A DNA stretch of 64,000 nt, taken from assembly GCF_900005615.1 (NCBI RefSeq), contig NZ_LN832562.1, forward strand, positions 434,001 through 498,000. Reading direction: 5' to 3'. The DNA comes from Paracoccus aminovorans. Lineage in GTDB: Bacteria > Pseudomonadota > Alphaproteobacteria > Rhodobacterales > Rhodobacteraceae. Shown here piece after piece: positions 25,102 through 35,665 of the stretch. Position numbers and translations under genes: made by a program. The notes beneath the pieces are model-generated. The model made no database searches and was not told the DNA's origin. It saw only the letters and a list, made by a program, of their open reading frames with translations. Numbering within the stretch: position 1 is the stretch's first letter; each line of letters opens with the position of its first letter.

Positions 25102-26064
25102 ATGGGCCGCTATCTGCTGCGCCGGACCTTCGTTCTGGCCCTGTCGCTGGTCGCGGCAGGGCTGATCCTCTTCGTGCTGCTGCGGCTGCTGCCCGGCGAT
25201 CCGGCGGCGGCGCTGTTGTCGGTCGGCGCGGACGAGGCCCAGATCGCCGCTGCCCGGGCGCAGGTCGGCAGCGACCGGCCCTTGCCGGTGCAGCTGGCGC
25301 TGTTCCTTTCGGACCTGGCGCGCTTCGACCTTGGCACCTCTTTCGTCTCGAACGCCCCGGTCCTGCCCGAGATCGCGGCCCGGCTGACCGTCACCCTGCC
25401 GCTGACCTTCGCCGCCTTCCTGCTGGCAATCCTGATCGCGGTGCCGCTGGGCATTCTTGCGGCGGTGAAGTCGGATCGCTGGTATGGCACCCTGATCTCG
25501 GCCATTTCGCAATTCGGGATCGCGGTGCCGGTGTTCTGGATCGGCATCATGCTGGTCTGGATCGTCGCGGTGAAATGGCGGCTGCTGCCGGCATCCGGCT
25601 TTCCCATCGGCGGCTGGGCCACGGCGGCCGAGGCCGCGCGCGCGCTGATCCTGCCGGTGGTCACCGTGGCGCTGGTCATGTCGGCGTCGCTGCTGCGCTA
25701 TGTGCGGGCCTCGGTGCTGGACGTTCTGGGCGCCGACTATCTGCGCAATGCCCGCGCGCTTGGCTCCAGCTTTCCGCAGGCGCTGGTCCGGCACGGCCTG
25801 CGGAACGCCAGCGTGCCGGTGATCTCGATCCTCGGCATCGAGCTGGCCTCGACGCTGCTGGGCGCGGTGGTGGTCGAGCGGGTCTTTGCGCTGCCGGGCC
25901 TCGGCTCGATGCTGCTCTTGGGCATCCAGCAGCGGGACTATCCCAGCGTGCAGGGGGTGCTGCTGGTCACGACGCTGCTGGTGCTGCTGATCGGCTTTGC
26001 CGCCGACGTGATCCAGCGGCTGATCGACCCGCGCCTGCGCGATGCCAGGGGGGGCCGGACATGA
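25102..26064 (+). CDS. Peptide-type ABC transporter permease, DppB-like
   Basis: A 320-residue permease with the opening MGRYLLRRTFVLALSLVAAG, then LILFVLLRLLPGDPA, about six membrane helices and the cytoplasmic loop RYVRASVLDVLGADYLRNAR with ALGSSFPQALVRHGLRNA, the ATPase-contacting EAA-type region of DppB/OppB proteins. It sits 13 bp after the binding-protein gene and overlaps the next permease gene by ATGA. It forms the membrane channel together with the DppC-like subunit. Confidence 0.92.
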   Translation: MGRYLLRRTFVLALSLVAAGLILFVLLRLLPGDPAAALLSVGADEAQIAAARAQVGSDRPLPVQLALFLSDLARFDLGTSFVSNAPVLPEIAARLTVTLPLTFAAFLLAILIAVPLGILAAVKSDRWYGTLISAISQFGIAVPVFWIGIMLVWIVAVKWRLLPASGFPIGGWATAAEAARALILPVVTVALVMSASLLRYVRASVLDVLGADYLRNARALGSSFPQALVRHGLRNASVPVISILGIELASTLLGAVVVERVFALPGLGSMLLLGIQQRDYPSVQGVLLVTTLLVLLIGFAADVIQRLIDPRLRDARGGRT

Positions 26065-26866
26065 GGCGGCTGACGCTGTGGATCGGCATCGCCCTGGTCG
26101 GGATCAACCTGGGCGTGGCGCTGCTGACGCTGGTCTGGCTGCCCTACGACCCGACCGCGATGGCGGGCGGGCGTCTGAAGCCGCCCTCCTGGGAACACTG
26201 GGCCGGCACCGACCGGCTGGGGCGCGACTATTTCACCCAAGTGATGATCGGCGCCCGCATCGCGCTGAGCGTGGGCATCGGCGCGGCGGCGCTGGGCGGG
26301 GTGGTCGGCACCACGCTGGGGGTGCTTGCGGCCTTTGCCCGGCGTGGCGCGGACGATGCGCTGGCCGCGACGCTGGACATCCTGATCGCCTTTCCGACGC
26401 TCTTGCTGGCGATGCTGGTCGTCGCGGCCAGCGACGGCGCCAGCCTGGGCACCGCCATCCTGGCCATCGGCCTGGCCATGTCGGCGATCATCGCGCGGCT
26501 GGTCCGCATCCTGACCAAGCGCGTGCTGGCGCAGGATTTCATCACCGCCGCGCGCTGTTCGGGCGTGGGCTGGGGGCGGATCGTGCTGACCCATGTGCTG
26601 CCGAACATCGCGCCGACCGTGCTGGTCGCCATCGCCCTGCAATTCGGCCTTGCCGTGATCGCCGAGGCCTCGCTCTCCTACCTGGGCCTGGGCGCGCCGC
26701 CGCCCAACGCCTCCTGGGGGCAGCTTCTGCAACAGGCGCAATCGACGGTCTTCGCCGCGCCCATCGGAGTGATCGCGCCGGGCGTCGCGCTGGTGGCGCT
26801 GGTCCTGGGCATCAATTTCCTCGCCGACGGGCTGCGCGACCTCTTGGACCCGGAAAGGGCCGAGAC

Positions 26867-26870
<4 letters not shown>
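26061..26870 (+). CDS. Peptide-type ABC transporter permease, DppC-like
   Basis: A 269-residue second permease of the same importer. It carries HWAGTDRLGRDYFTQVMIGAR, the signature of DppC/OppC proteins, and the EAA-type loop FITAARCSGVGWGRIVLTHV, then LPNIAPTVLV, with about five to six membrane helices. The N-terminal OppC helix is present (LWIGIALVGINLGVALLTLV). It overlaps genes on both sides by ATGA, showing tight coupling. Confidence 0.92.
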
Positions 26871-28433
<1,563 letters not shown>

Positions 28434-28437
<4 letters not shown>

Positions 28438-29246
28438 CCCCCTATGAGACCGAGATCGCGCAATGGCGGGCCGACCGCCTGGCCGCCCTGACCGCCGAGG
28501 ACGGCTGGCTGGACCTGACCGACCGCATCGACATCGCGCCGGGTCGGATGACGGTGGGCAAGGCGGCCGACAACGACGTGGCGATCTCGGCCGGGCCGGG
28601 CCATCTGGGGGTGTTGACGCTGCAACCGGACGGGCGGGCCCGTTTCGATGCGGGCGCGGGCGCGCGCGATTTCGCCCCCGTGCCCGACAATCCGCCCCGG
28701 CTGAAGGTGGGCGACCTGCTCTTGGAGGTGATGGAGGTCGGGGGGCAGCATGCCTTGCGCGTCCGCGACACCGCTTCCCCCGCGCGGACGGCGTTTTCCG
28801 GCATCGACAGCTTTCCCGTCGATCCCGCCTGGCGGATCGAGGCCGACTGGCAGGCGCTCGATCAGGCGCAGCCGCTCGGCATCGACCTGGTGACCGGGGC
28901 CGCGACCTCGGTGCAGCTGACGCATCAGGCGCATTTCACGCATGAGGAGGCGCGGGTCACGCTGCTGCCGACGCATTGGAAATCCGGCAAGCCGATGTTC
29001 GTCATCCGCGACCGGACCTCGGGGCGCGAGACCTACGGCGCCTCGCGCTTCCTGATCGGCGAGGTGGTGGGCGACAGGGTGGTGCTGGACTTCAACAAAG
29101 CCTTCAACCCGCCCTGCGCCTTTACCGACCTTGCCGTCTGCCCGCTGCCGCCGCCGCAGAACGTCATGGCCTTCGCGATACGCGCCGGGGAAAGGAAACC
29201 CCGCGCGCCGGAACCGGGCGCCGGGGCGTTCGATCCCCCCGCGTGA
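28434..29246 (+). CDS. DUF1684 domain protein, last gene of the peptide ABC operon
   Basis: A 270-residue soluble protein of the DUF1684 family. The C-terminal half has the conserved core (FSGIDSFPVDPAWRIEADW, YGASRFLIGEVVGDRVVLDF, then NKAFNPPCAFTDLAVCPLPP and PQN) typical of these proteins, where ExDFNKAxNPPCA-like and CPLPPxxN patterns recur. No enzymatic function is established for the family. It is translationally coupled to the ATPase gene, so it probably acts on, or depends on, whatever the transporter imports. It has no signal peptide, so a cytoplasmic site is expected. Confidence 0.85.
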
Positions 29247-29426
29247 GGGTGCCAGGCTCCCGCACGCCGAGGTCGCTCCCTCGACCAGGCTTTGCCCGGT
29301 TCCGACCGGGTCTCCGATAGGACGCCCGTTGTTTCACGCGCTGATGCCGACTTGGACGGTCTCGGGTCCGGCCACATGGGCCGGGGGGCCCGTTCCGATT
29401 GCTCGGGTCGGCGGCCGCCTTCGGCC

Positions 29427-31084
29427 GATGGTGGGTCAAAACTGGCTGTCGAGGGCCGTCTGATCGCAGATTTCCGAGGCTGAGGAGACTTCAGCGCGAA
29501 ATCGTCCAGCCGCGTGCATGGTGGCCAAGGCAGTTCGATGGGCCTTGTGAAGCGAACTATCACGAACAAGATTGGGCAGAACGGTCTGATCAAGCCGGAA
29601 TGGTCTGCATAAGGCGTCGGATACCGATCAGGGAGACCACCCGCTTGATGTTGTAGGCCAGAACATTCAGCGCCATTTCGGTGCGCACGTTTTTCAGCCC
29701 CCGCATCAGGAAATGGGTGTGCCCCATCCAGGCCTTGATCGTGCCGAAGGGGTGCTCGACGGTGCAGCGGCGCAGAGTCATCGGATCGGTGTCCCGGCTT
29801 AGCCTTTCGCGCATCGCGTCGATCAGATGCTCATGCTCCCAGCGGGTGATCCGGCGCTCCGTGCCGGTGGTGCATCGGCTTTGCAGAGGGCAGGTCTGGC
29901 ATTCGTTGATCCAGTATCGCCGGACCTGAACACCGCGCTCCTCGGTGGTGTAGCGGTAGATGAGTTCCTCGCCCGCCGGGCAGACATAGACGTCGCGTGC
30001 AGCGTCATAGGCAAAATCGGCCTTCACATACATCCCCTTGGCCGCATTGCCCGAGGTGGCCGGGCGCGGCACGGTCGTGGTGATCCCCGCCTCATGGCAG
30101 GCGAGGATCTCGGGGCCGCTGAAGTATCCCTTGTCGGCAATGGCGTGCAGATCTTCACGCTGAAGCGCATCCCTGGCTGCGATCGCCATCGGGCTGAGCT
30201 GGTCGCGGTCGAAGCCCTGATTGGTGACCTCGTGCGCAACGATGATGTGGCTCTCGGTATCGACAGCGGTCTGGACGTTGTAGCCCACCATACCGCTGTG
30301 CCGGGCACTGGTTGCCATGGCGCGGGCGTCCGGATCGGTCAGGGAAATCTGCCCGTCCGGGGCATCGATCAAGGCTTTGTCCATTGCCTTCAGACGAGCG
30401 ATCTCCTGCCGGATACGGCCGTAGCGGCGGGCGAGGTGAAACACTTTTCCGGCGCGGGCCTCGCCCTCTTCCTGCCGGTCAATGCGCACCATCTCGTTGA
30501 TGTAGCGTTCCAAATCGGCTTCCAGATGCACGAGACGACTGGCGATCTTGTTCCTGGTGAAGTTGCGATCACGGTTGTTGACGGCCTTGAACTTGCTCCC
30601 GTCGATGGCGACGCAATCGCCCTTCATCACGCCGATCCTACGGCATAGCTCCACGAACTGCGCGCAGGTCTTGCGGATCGCGCGGCCATTCGTGCGGCGG
30701 ATTCGGCGATGGTCTTGTGATCCGGCACTGGCCTGCTGATCAGCCACATCACCTCGACATTGCGACCCGCCTCCCGTTCGAGCCGGCGGCTCGATGGGAT
30801 CCGGTTCAGATAGCCATAGATGAACAGCTTCAGCAGGACCGCAGGATGATACCCCGGCCGCCCGGTGCGCGCGGAGATCGACCGCACGAAACCGAGGCCA
30901 GACAGATCAAGCTCGTCGACGAACAGATCAACGACCCGAACAAGATCATCCTCACCGATCCAGTCCTCCAGCCGTTCGGGAAAAAGCACCGTCTGGCTGC
31001 GCTGAACCCCCTCGATGAAACCGGCCATGCTGATCCCCCGCTACCGAAAAAGCATAGCATGCCAGCCAGTTTTGACACACCCTC
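29427..31084. mobile_element. IS1182-family insertion sequence, 1658 bp
   Basis: Terminal inverted repeats of 22 bp match at 20 positions. The left end starts GATGGTGGGTCAAAACTGGC at 29427; the right end, reverse-complemented, starts GAGGGTGTGTCAAAACTGGC at 31084. A 4-bp GGCC flanks both ends (29423-29426, 31085-31088), consistent with a target duplication though short and common here. The element contains one transposase gene on the minus strand, interrupted by a frameshift. Confidence 0.85.
29590..31028 (-). pseudogene. Frameshifted IS1182-family transposase
   Basis: The N-terminal part starts at an ATG at 31026-31028 (MAGFIEGVQRSQTVLFPERL, then GYHPAVLLKLFIYGYLNRIP, DUF772-type). The C-terminal catalytic part runs on to 29590 in another frame. 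It holds VAIDGSKFKAVNNRDRNFTR, IADKGYFSG and VEHPFGTIKAWMG, which carry the DDE residues. At about 30699-30703 the reading should pass PDHKTIAEF-RRTNGRAIRK, but one T of GAATTCCGC is missing on the coding strand, leaving GAATCCGC and a truncated product. The rest is intact, so this is either a recent inactivation, a programmed shift or a sequencing error; the single event favours a recent change. Confidence 0.85.
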
Positions 31085-31500
31085 GGCCCGCAGAGCAACG
31101 GCATGCCGGAGCCTTTAGGGAAGGCTTAATGTGCGACTAAGTCTAACCGACGCCATCAGCGGATGCCCCGGCAGTCTTTGGACGGATCCGGGCATGGATC
31201 CAGGATGACGACGAAAACCGCCCGCACCCAGGGTTGAAAAGGCCCTGATGCCTCGAAATCGTGCGGAAGCCATCCCAAGGGTGCCGGGCGAAGCCGGGTC
31301 AAGACCAAGGGTCGTCGAGAAGCCGTAGCGACGCCTGCTGTGAGGCCGGCAGAGCAGCGGCGAATGCGGGCGCATCGTCCCGGTTGTCGATCGCGTGCTT
31401 CCATACGCGCTTTGCATCGAGGCGGCCGTCGCCGGCTGGCAGGAACGCTTCGGGAAGAGCGGTGCCGGAAACGCCGGGCCGGCCCGCTATGCCCGCGCCT
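31085..31500. other. Gene-free stretch right of the IS element
   Basis: 416 bp without a supported gene. A small AGCCTT/AAGGCT hairpin lies near 31110-31127. A short open stretch around 31395-31500 has no recognisable match beyond a vague similarity noted separately. It is probably decayed DNA beside the insertion sequence. Confidence 0.5.
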
Positions 31501-32709
31501 CTACCGTGCTGCTGCCGGGGGCAGATCCATGGCGCTGCCGTAGCCTGCCGGATCGAGCCTCAGGACCAGCGCGGCGGCAACCGCGATCCACCCCAGATGC
31601 ATGATCCAGCCGGCCGCAAAACCGCCCGTGCCCTCGTGCAGACGCGCCAGGATGAAAGGCGGCATCGAGGCGAGGAGGAACCCGCCGCCCTGCATCAGCG
31701 CCGCCAGCGGGCCGGCCTGCTCCGGACGCGGCAGATGGTCCAGCGCCACGATCAGGCACAGCGCGAAACTGCCCGCCAGTCCGATGCCGCAGATCGCCGG
31801 CCAGAACAGCGGCACGACCGCAGGGGCGAAAGCCAGCCCGGCAAAGCCGGTCGCCTGCATCGCGATCGTCGCCCAAAGCCACCGACGTCGGTCGGGGCGA
31901 CGCCGCGCCAGCAGCGGCAGGGCGACCGCGCCGCAGCCCTGGCTGATGGCCATGACCGAGATCAGCGCCCCGCTCTGGGCATTGCTCCAGCCCTGCTCCT
32001 GGTAGTAGGGCGCTAGCCAGGCGATCATCGACGAATACCCGCCGTTGATCAGACCGAACAGCGCCATCAGCATCCAGGTCCTGGGCCGGCGGAAAAGATG
32101 CAGGATGAGGCCCGGGTCGGGACGCGTCACCCGCGTCTCGGACAGGATCCGCCAGGTGACCGCCAGCGCGACCAGGACCGGCAGAGACAGCAGCGCCAGC
32201 GCCGCCGGCCAGGAATGGCCAAGATCGACGAAGGCCGGCACGAGCTGCGCGCCGACCGCGCCCCCGGTCATGATCATGGCGGAATAGAGCCCGGTCATCG
32301 CCGCCGTGCCTTGGGCGAACTTCTCCTTGATGAGCCCCGGCAGGGCCGACTGGACGAAGGCCACGCCGGCGCCGCACAGCACCGCCGTTAGGATGAGAAC
32401 GGCGCCGTCCGCGGCGAACAGCCTGAGCGCCGAGCCGAACAGAAGCAGGCCGAGCGCCGACAGCAGCCCGCGCCGGGTTCCGATGACCGCCTGCAGAAAG
32501 GGCGATACGAAGGCGCCGACGCCCATCAACAACATCGGCAGCAGGGTCAGCAGCGACAGCGTGCCATAGCCCAGCCCGGTGTCCTGGGCGATGCGGGGCA
32601 GGATCGGTCCCGGCGCGGCCAGAAAGGGCCGCAGGTTGAGCGCGATCACCACGATCAGAAAGATCAGCGCGCCGCGCCGGGGGCCGGTCGCCTCGACAGG
32701 ATCGGACAT
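31501..32709 (-). CDS. MFS transporter, CynX/NimT-like
   Basis: A 402-residue carrier with about 12 helices. The N-terminus (IALNLRPFLAAPGPILPRIA, then LGYGTLSLLTLLPML) is the pattern of the cyanate/2-nitroimidazole (CynX/NimT) branch of MFS. It is the last gene of a three-gene minus-strand group with a deaminase and an ankyrin protein. The partner deaminase hints at a purine- or pyrimidine-like base or another nitrogenous solute; direction of transport and cargo are unknown. Confidence 0.83.
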   Translation of the reverse strand: MSDPVEATGPRRGALIFLIVVIALNLRPFLAAPGPILPRIAQDTGLGYGTLSLLTLLPMLLMGVGAFVSPFLQAVIGTRRGLLSALGLLLFGSALRLFAADGAVLILTAVLCGAGVAFVQSALPGLIKEKFAQGTAAMTGLYSAMIMTGGAVGAQLVPAFVDLGHSWPAALALLSLPVLVALAVTWRILSETRVTRPDPGLILHLFRRPRTWMLMALFGLINGGYSSMIAWLAPYYQEQGWSNAQSGALISVMAISQGCGAVALPLLARRRPDRRRWLWATIAMQATGFAGLAFAPAVVPLFWPAICGIGLAGSFALCLIVALDHLPRPEQAGPLAALMQGGGFLLASMPPFILARLHEGTGGFAAGWIMHLGWIAVAAALVLRLDPAGYGSAMDLPPAAAR

Positions 32710-32721
32710 GGATGGCTCTGC

Positions 32722-33195
32722 CTATAGCTGCCCGGCCGGGCGTTCCGCCCAGATCAGATAGGGTTCGGGGCGGGCGCTGTCGGTCTGGGGAAGATGCCGG
32801 ATCGTCGCCCAATCCTGATCCTGGGCCGGCCGCGACAATTCGGCTGCGACCTTGGCCGTGGACAGGCCGAAGGGCGCGGCCTCCTCGTTGGAATAGGCAT
32901 AGGCGATGCTGGTGATCCCGGCCATCCGCATCGCCGCCAGGCACATGGGGCAAGGCTGTCCGCTGGCATAGACGGCGCATCCGTCCAGCCGGGGGCCGCC
33001 CAGGGCCTGCCCCGCCTTCCGCAGGGCCAGCAGTTCGGCATGGGCGGTCGGGTCGCTGTCCTCGACCATGCGGTTCACCGCACGCGCGACGATAGTGCCG
33101 TCCTTCACCAGAACCGCCCCGAAGGGCCGGCCGCCGGCCGCCGCGTTTCCGCGCGCAAGCGCCACCGCCTCGTCCAGAAATTTCCGGTCGTTCAT
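32722..33195 (-). CDS. Nucleoside/guanine deaminase-like zinc enzyme
   Basis: A 157-residue cytidine-deaminase-superfamily enzyme. The zinc site is formed by H52-A-E54 (TAHAE) and C82-P-M-C85 (PCPMC), with VLVKDGTIVARAVNRMVEDS upstream and an ITSIAYAYSNEEAAPFG segment. Length and motifs fit guanine deaminase (GuaD) and related base deaminases. It overlaps the ankyrin gene upstream by ATGA and is followed 12 bp later by the MFS gene. It probably deaminates a free base in the cytoplasm; guanine is the usual substrate but is not proven here. Confidence 0.85.
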   Translation of the reverse strand: MNDRKFLDEAVALARGNAAAGGRPFGAVLVKDGTIVARAVNRMVEDSDPTAHAELLALRKAGQALGGPRLDGCAVYASGQPCPMCLAAMRMAGITSIAYAYSNEEAAPFGLSTAKVAAELSRPAQDQDWATIRHLPQTDSARPEPYLIWAERPAGQL

Positions 33196-33869
33196 CGTGC
33201 ACCTGCCTGTTCCAGAATGGCCGCGATCCTTGCATATCCGCGCTGCCGCGCATGTTGCAGCGGCGTGACCCCATCGCGGTCCGCAAGACCGGCATCCGCG
33301 CCGGCCTTGACCAGCAAATCGACGATGGCGACATGACGGGCCCCGCCGTCGCCCAAGATGATCGCCTCCAGCAGGGCCGTCCAGCCCAGATCGTTGACGT
33401 GATCCACGTCGACCCCGGCCTCGATCAGGGTGCGGACGGTTTCGACATGGCCGCGCTCGGCCGCCGGAATCAGCGCGGTGCCGCCGAAGCGGTTGGTGCT
33501 GGCAAGGTCGGCCCCATGCGCCAGCGTCATCCGAAGAATCTGCAGATGTCCGCGCGCGCCGGCATAAAGATAGGGGCTGTCCTGGATATGATCCCGGGCG
33601 TTGACATCCGCCCCCGCCTCGATCAGCAGCCGGGCGGTCTCGACCCGGTTCGCATGGGTCGCGGCCAGCAGCGCCGTGCGTCCGCGCCCGTCCCGCGCCT
33701 CGAGCGGCGCACCGGCGCCGATGGCCCGCTTCACGGCGGCGGCATCGCCGCTTTCCGCGGTGGCGACCAGCGCCGGCACGGGCTCGGCCCGCGAGGCGAC
33801 GGGATCGGCCATGGTCGCAAGGCCCGTGGTCAGCGCCAGGGCAAGCAGGGATGTTCCGCGTTTTCGCAT
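33192..33869 (-). CDS. Exported ankyrin-repeat protein
   Basis: A 225-residue protein with a signal peptide (MRKRGTSLLALALTTGLATM, then cleavage near SRAEP) and five to six ankyrin repeats (units such as DGRGRTALLAATHANRVETA, RLLIEAGADVNARDH, GGTALIPAAERGHVETVRTL, DGVTPLQHARQRGYARIAAI). The ATG at 33867-33869 follows GGAGA. It leads the three-gene group and is divergent from a LysR gene 67 bp away. The periplasmic ankyrin protein probably binds a partner protein; no partner is evident. Pairing with a deaminase and transporter is unusual. Confidence 0.85.
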   Translation of the reverse strand: MRKRGTSLLALALTTGLATMADPVASRAEPVPALVATAESGDAAAVKRAIGAGAPLEARDGRGRTALLAATHANRVETARLLIEAGADVNARDHIQDSPYLYAGARGHLQILRMTLAHGADLASTNRFGGTALIPAAERGHVETVRTLIEAGVDVDHVNDLGWTALLEAIILGDGGARHVAIVDLLVKAGADAGLADRDGVTPLQHARQRGYARIAAILEQAGAR

Positions 33870-33913
33870 GAAATTCTCCGCGATGGTCGGGATGCTGATA
33901 CTGGACGGGACCG

Positions 33914-33934
33914 GTATTTTGAAATTAAATATAC
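33914..33934. promoter_or_regulatory. AT-rich palindrome in the ankyrin/LysR divergent promoter
   Basis: An imperfect dyad starting GTATTTT at 33914 and ending AATATAC at 33934, three bases before the LysR ATG. It is a T-N11-A-type site expected for the adjacent LysR regulator; inferred. Confidence 0.4.
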
Positions 33935-33936
33935 GG

Positions 33937-34824
33937 ATGTCCATCAGTGAAAAATCGAATGTCAGCTTCGGCACCGACCTTCTGCGGGCCTTCGTGGCGG
34001 TGGTCGACGCAAGCAGCTTCACGGCGGCGGCCAGCCATCTCAACTCGACGCAATCCACGGTCAGCCAGAAGATCCTGCGGCTTGAGGACCTGGCCAGGGT
34101 CAGGCTGCTGGATCGCGGCCCGCGGGGCATTCGGCCGACCGAAGCCGGCGAGCGATTGCTGGGATACGCCCGCCGCATCCTGATGCTGAACGACGAAGCG
34201 GCGGCGGCCCTGTCGGGCGCCGCGCGCCGCGTCACCCTGCGGCTGGGCCTGCCCGAGGATTTCGCCTCGGGGCAGGTCACGCCGGCGCTTGCGGCCTTCA
34301 TGCGCACCCGGCCGCAGCTGAAGCTCGAGGTGACAAGCGGCCTCAGCCGGGATCTCTATCGCCGCTACCGGCAGGGCGAGTTCGACCTTGTGCTGGTCAA
34401 GCAGAATCGCAACGGCGACAGAGGCCGGATGCATTGGCCCGAACCTCTGGTCTGGCTCGAAAGCGCGGATGGCGCCATGACCGCCGCGGACCCGCTGCCG
34501 TTGGTGGCCTTTCCGCCGGACGGGCTGTATCGCGCCGAGATGATCGACGCCTTGGACCGGGCGGGACGCGACTGGCAGCTTGTCTATACCAGTTCCAGCC
34601 TCGCGGGGCTTCAAAGCGCGATCGCGGCGGGCCTGGGGATCGGCCTTCTGCCCCGGCGCGCGTCCCTGCCGGGCCTGCGCGAGATCGGCCTTCTGCCCAC
34701 CGTCGAGGACATGGAGATCGCCATCCATTGCGCCGACTCGGACATACCCTTCATGGGCGACATGATCGCCATCCTTGCCGCGGCGGTGGAAAGCGGGAAG
34801 CCCCTGCCCGGCTGCGGTGCGTAA
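33937..34824 (+). CDS. LysR-family transcriptional regulator
   Basis: A 295-residue LysR protein. The HTH covers about residues 12-70 (TDLLRAFVAVVDASSFTAAA, then SHLNSTQSTVSQKILRLEDL), followed by a substrate-binding domain with GLPEDFASGQVTPALAAFMR and LQSAIAAGLGIGLLPRRA. It is divergent from the ankyrin-deaminase-MFS group, which it most likely controls. The ATG at 33937 directly follows the palindrome at 33914-33934; no strong ribosome site is visible, so the transcript may be nearly leaderless. Confidence 0.87.
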   Translation: MSISEKSNVSFGTDLLRAFVAVVDASSFTAAASHLNSTQSTVSQKILRLEDLARVRLLDRGPRGIRPTEAGERLLGYARRILMLNDEAAAALSGAARRVTLRLGLPEDFASGQVTPALAAFMRTRPQLKLEVTSGLSRDLYRRYRQGEFDLVLVKQNRNGDRGRMHWPEPLVWLESADGAMTAADPLPLVAFPPDGLYRAEMIDALDRAGRDWQLVYTSSSLAGLQSAIAAGLGIGLLPRRASLPGLREIGLLPTVEDMEIAIHCADSDIPFMGDMIAILAAAVESGKPLPGCGA

Positions 34825-34932
34825 ACCGCGATCATGTTGGCCGGCGCAGGTCTTGCGCGGTAAAGTCGGGCCGGGTCGTCCGCACCGGCTTTCCGCTCGC
34901 CTTCGGGCCTTGCATGCGTGCGAGATGCTCGG

Positions 34933-35600
34933 CGCTACGAGGAGCTGACCGGATCGCGGATCAAGGTCGACATCACGCCGGCGGATAGCACCCGTTGCGT
35001 GACCAGGTCGAATCCGCCAATGTGATCTGGGAGGTCGTGGAGCTGACGCAGGCGGACCTTCTGCGGGCCCGCGACCGGGGCTGCCGGCGAAGATCTCCGA
35101 CATCGCCTTACCGGCGAACGCCGACGACACACCGGCAACGGAAGATTGCGTCGAGGGCGGACTGCACGATTGCGGTATCGCGGCCATCGCCTGGGCGACG
35201 CCCTATACCCTTCGACCGGGAAAAACGCGCCTCTTGTTCGTCGACCATCATCGCCGACTTTTCGACAGGCACAGAATTCCCTACTCGTCCGCGGTGCGCA
35301 ATGATCCCCCGACGACGATGAAATGTGCGCCGATCACCGACGGGTCCGGCACGAGGAGGTCGCCGCGCCGCTGGAGAGGCCGGCCCGCCCCAAGCGGCGG
35401 TGGCGAAGGTTGAGACGATCCGGCCCGGTCTGAATGTGTGGAGCAACGGCCGCGAGCCGGTTCGGCTGCTGAATTCTGACGAGGTGGCGATGTCCTTGAT
35501 CTGGGCGACCACGGGCGCCGTGGCCGCCCTGGAACAGGGCGCGCTCTGGTCTGGGACGGCAAGGTGCTGGAGCCCGACCAAACCGCGCGTCGGCGCTGAG
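34933..35600 (+). pseudogene. Decayed PotD/PotF-like polyamine-binding-protein gene
   Basis: Fragments of a periplasmic spermidine/putrescine-binding protein are spread over several frames. They are RYEELTGSRIKVDITPADS (from 34933), then QVESANVIWEVVELTQADLL shifted by a frame, then KISDIALPANADDTP and DCGIAAIAWATPYT, and after a further gap LNVWSNGREPVRLLNSDEVA with MSLIWATTGAVAALEQGA near 35430-35540. Frameshifts and internal loss leave no usable reading frame, and neither the signal peptide nor the C-terminus is intact. No matching PotABC genes lie in the window, so this is a relic of a lost transporter. Confidence 0.7.
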
Positions 35601-35665
35601 CGCTTGACCTTTCGCGGAAATTGCGCAGACCACGGCAGGATCCGTCAATCACATCCCGGCGCATC

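Noticed and set aside
31395-31604. A short plus-strand frame with AVAGWQERFGKSG, faintly like the tail of a ParB-methyltransferase-type protein
   Set aside because: The resemblance is limited to a dozen residues and the rest does not match; it overlaps the MFS gene end.
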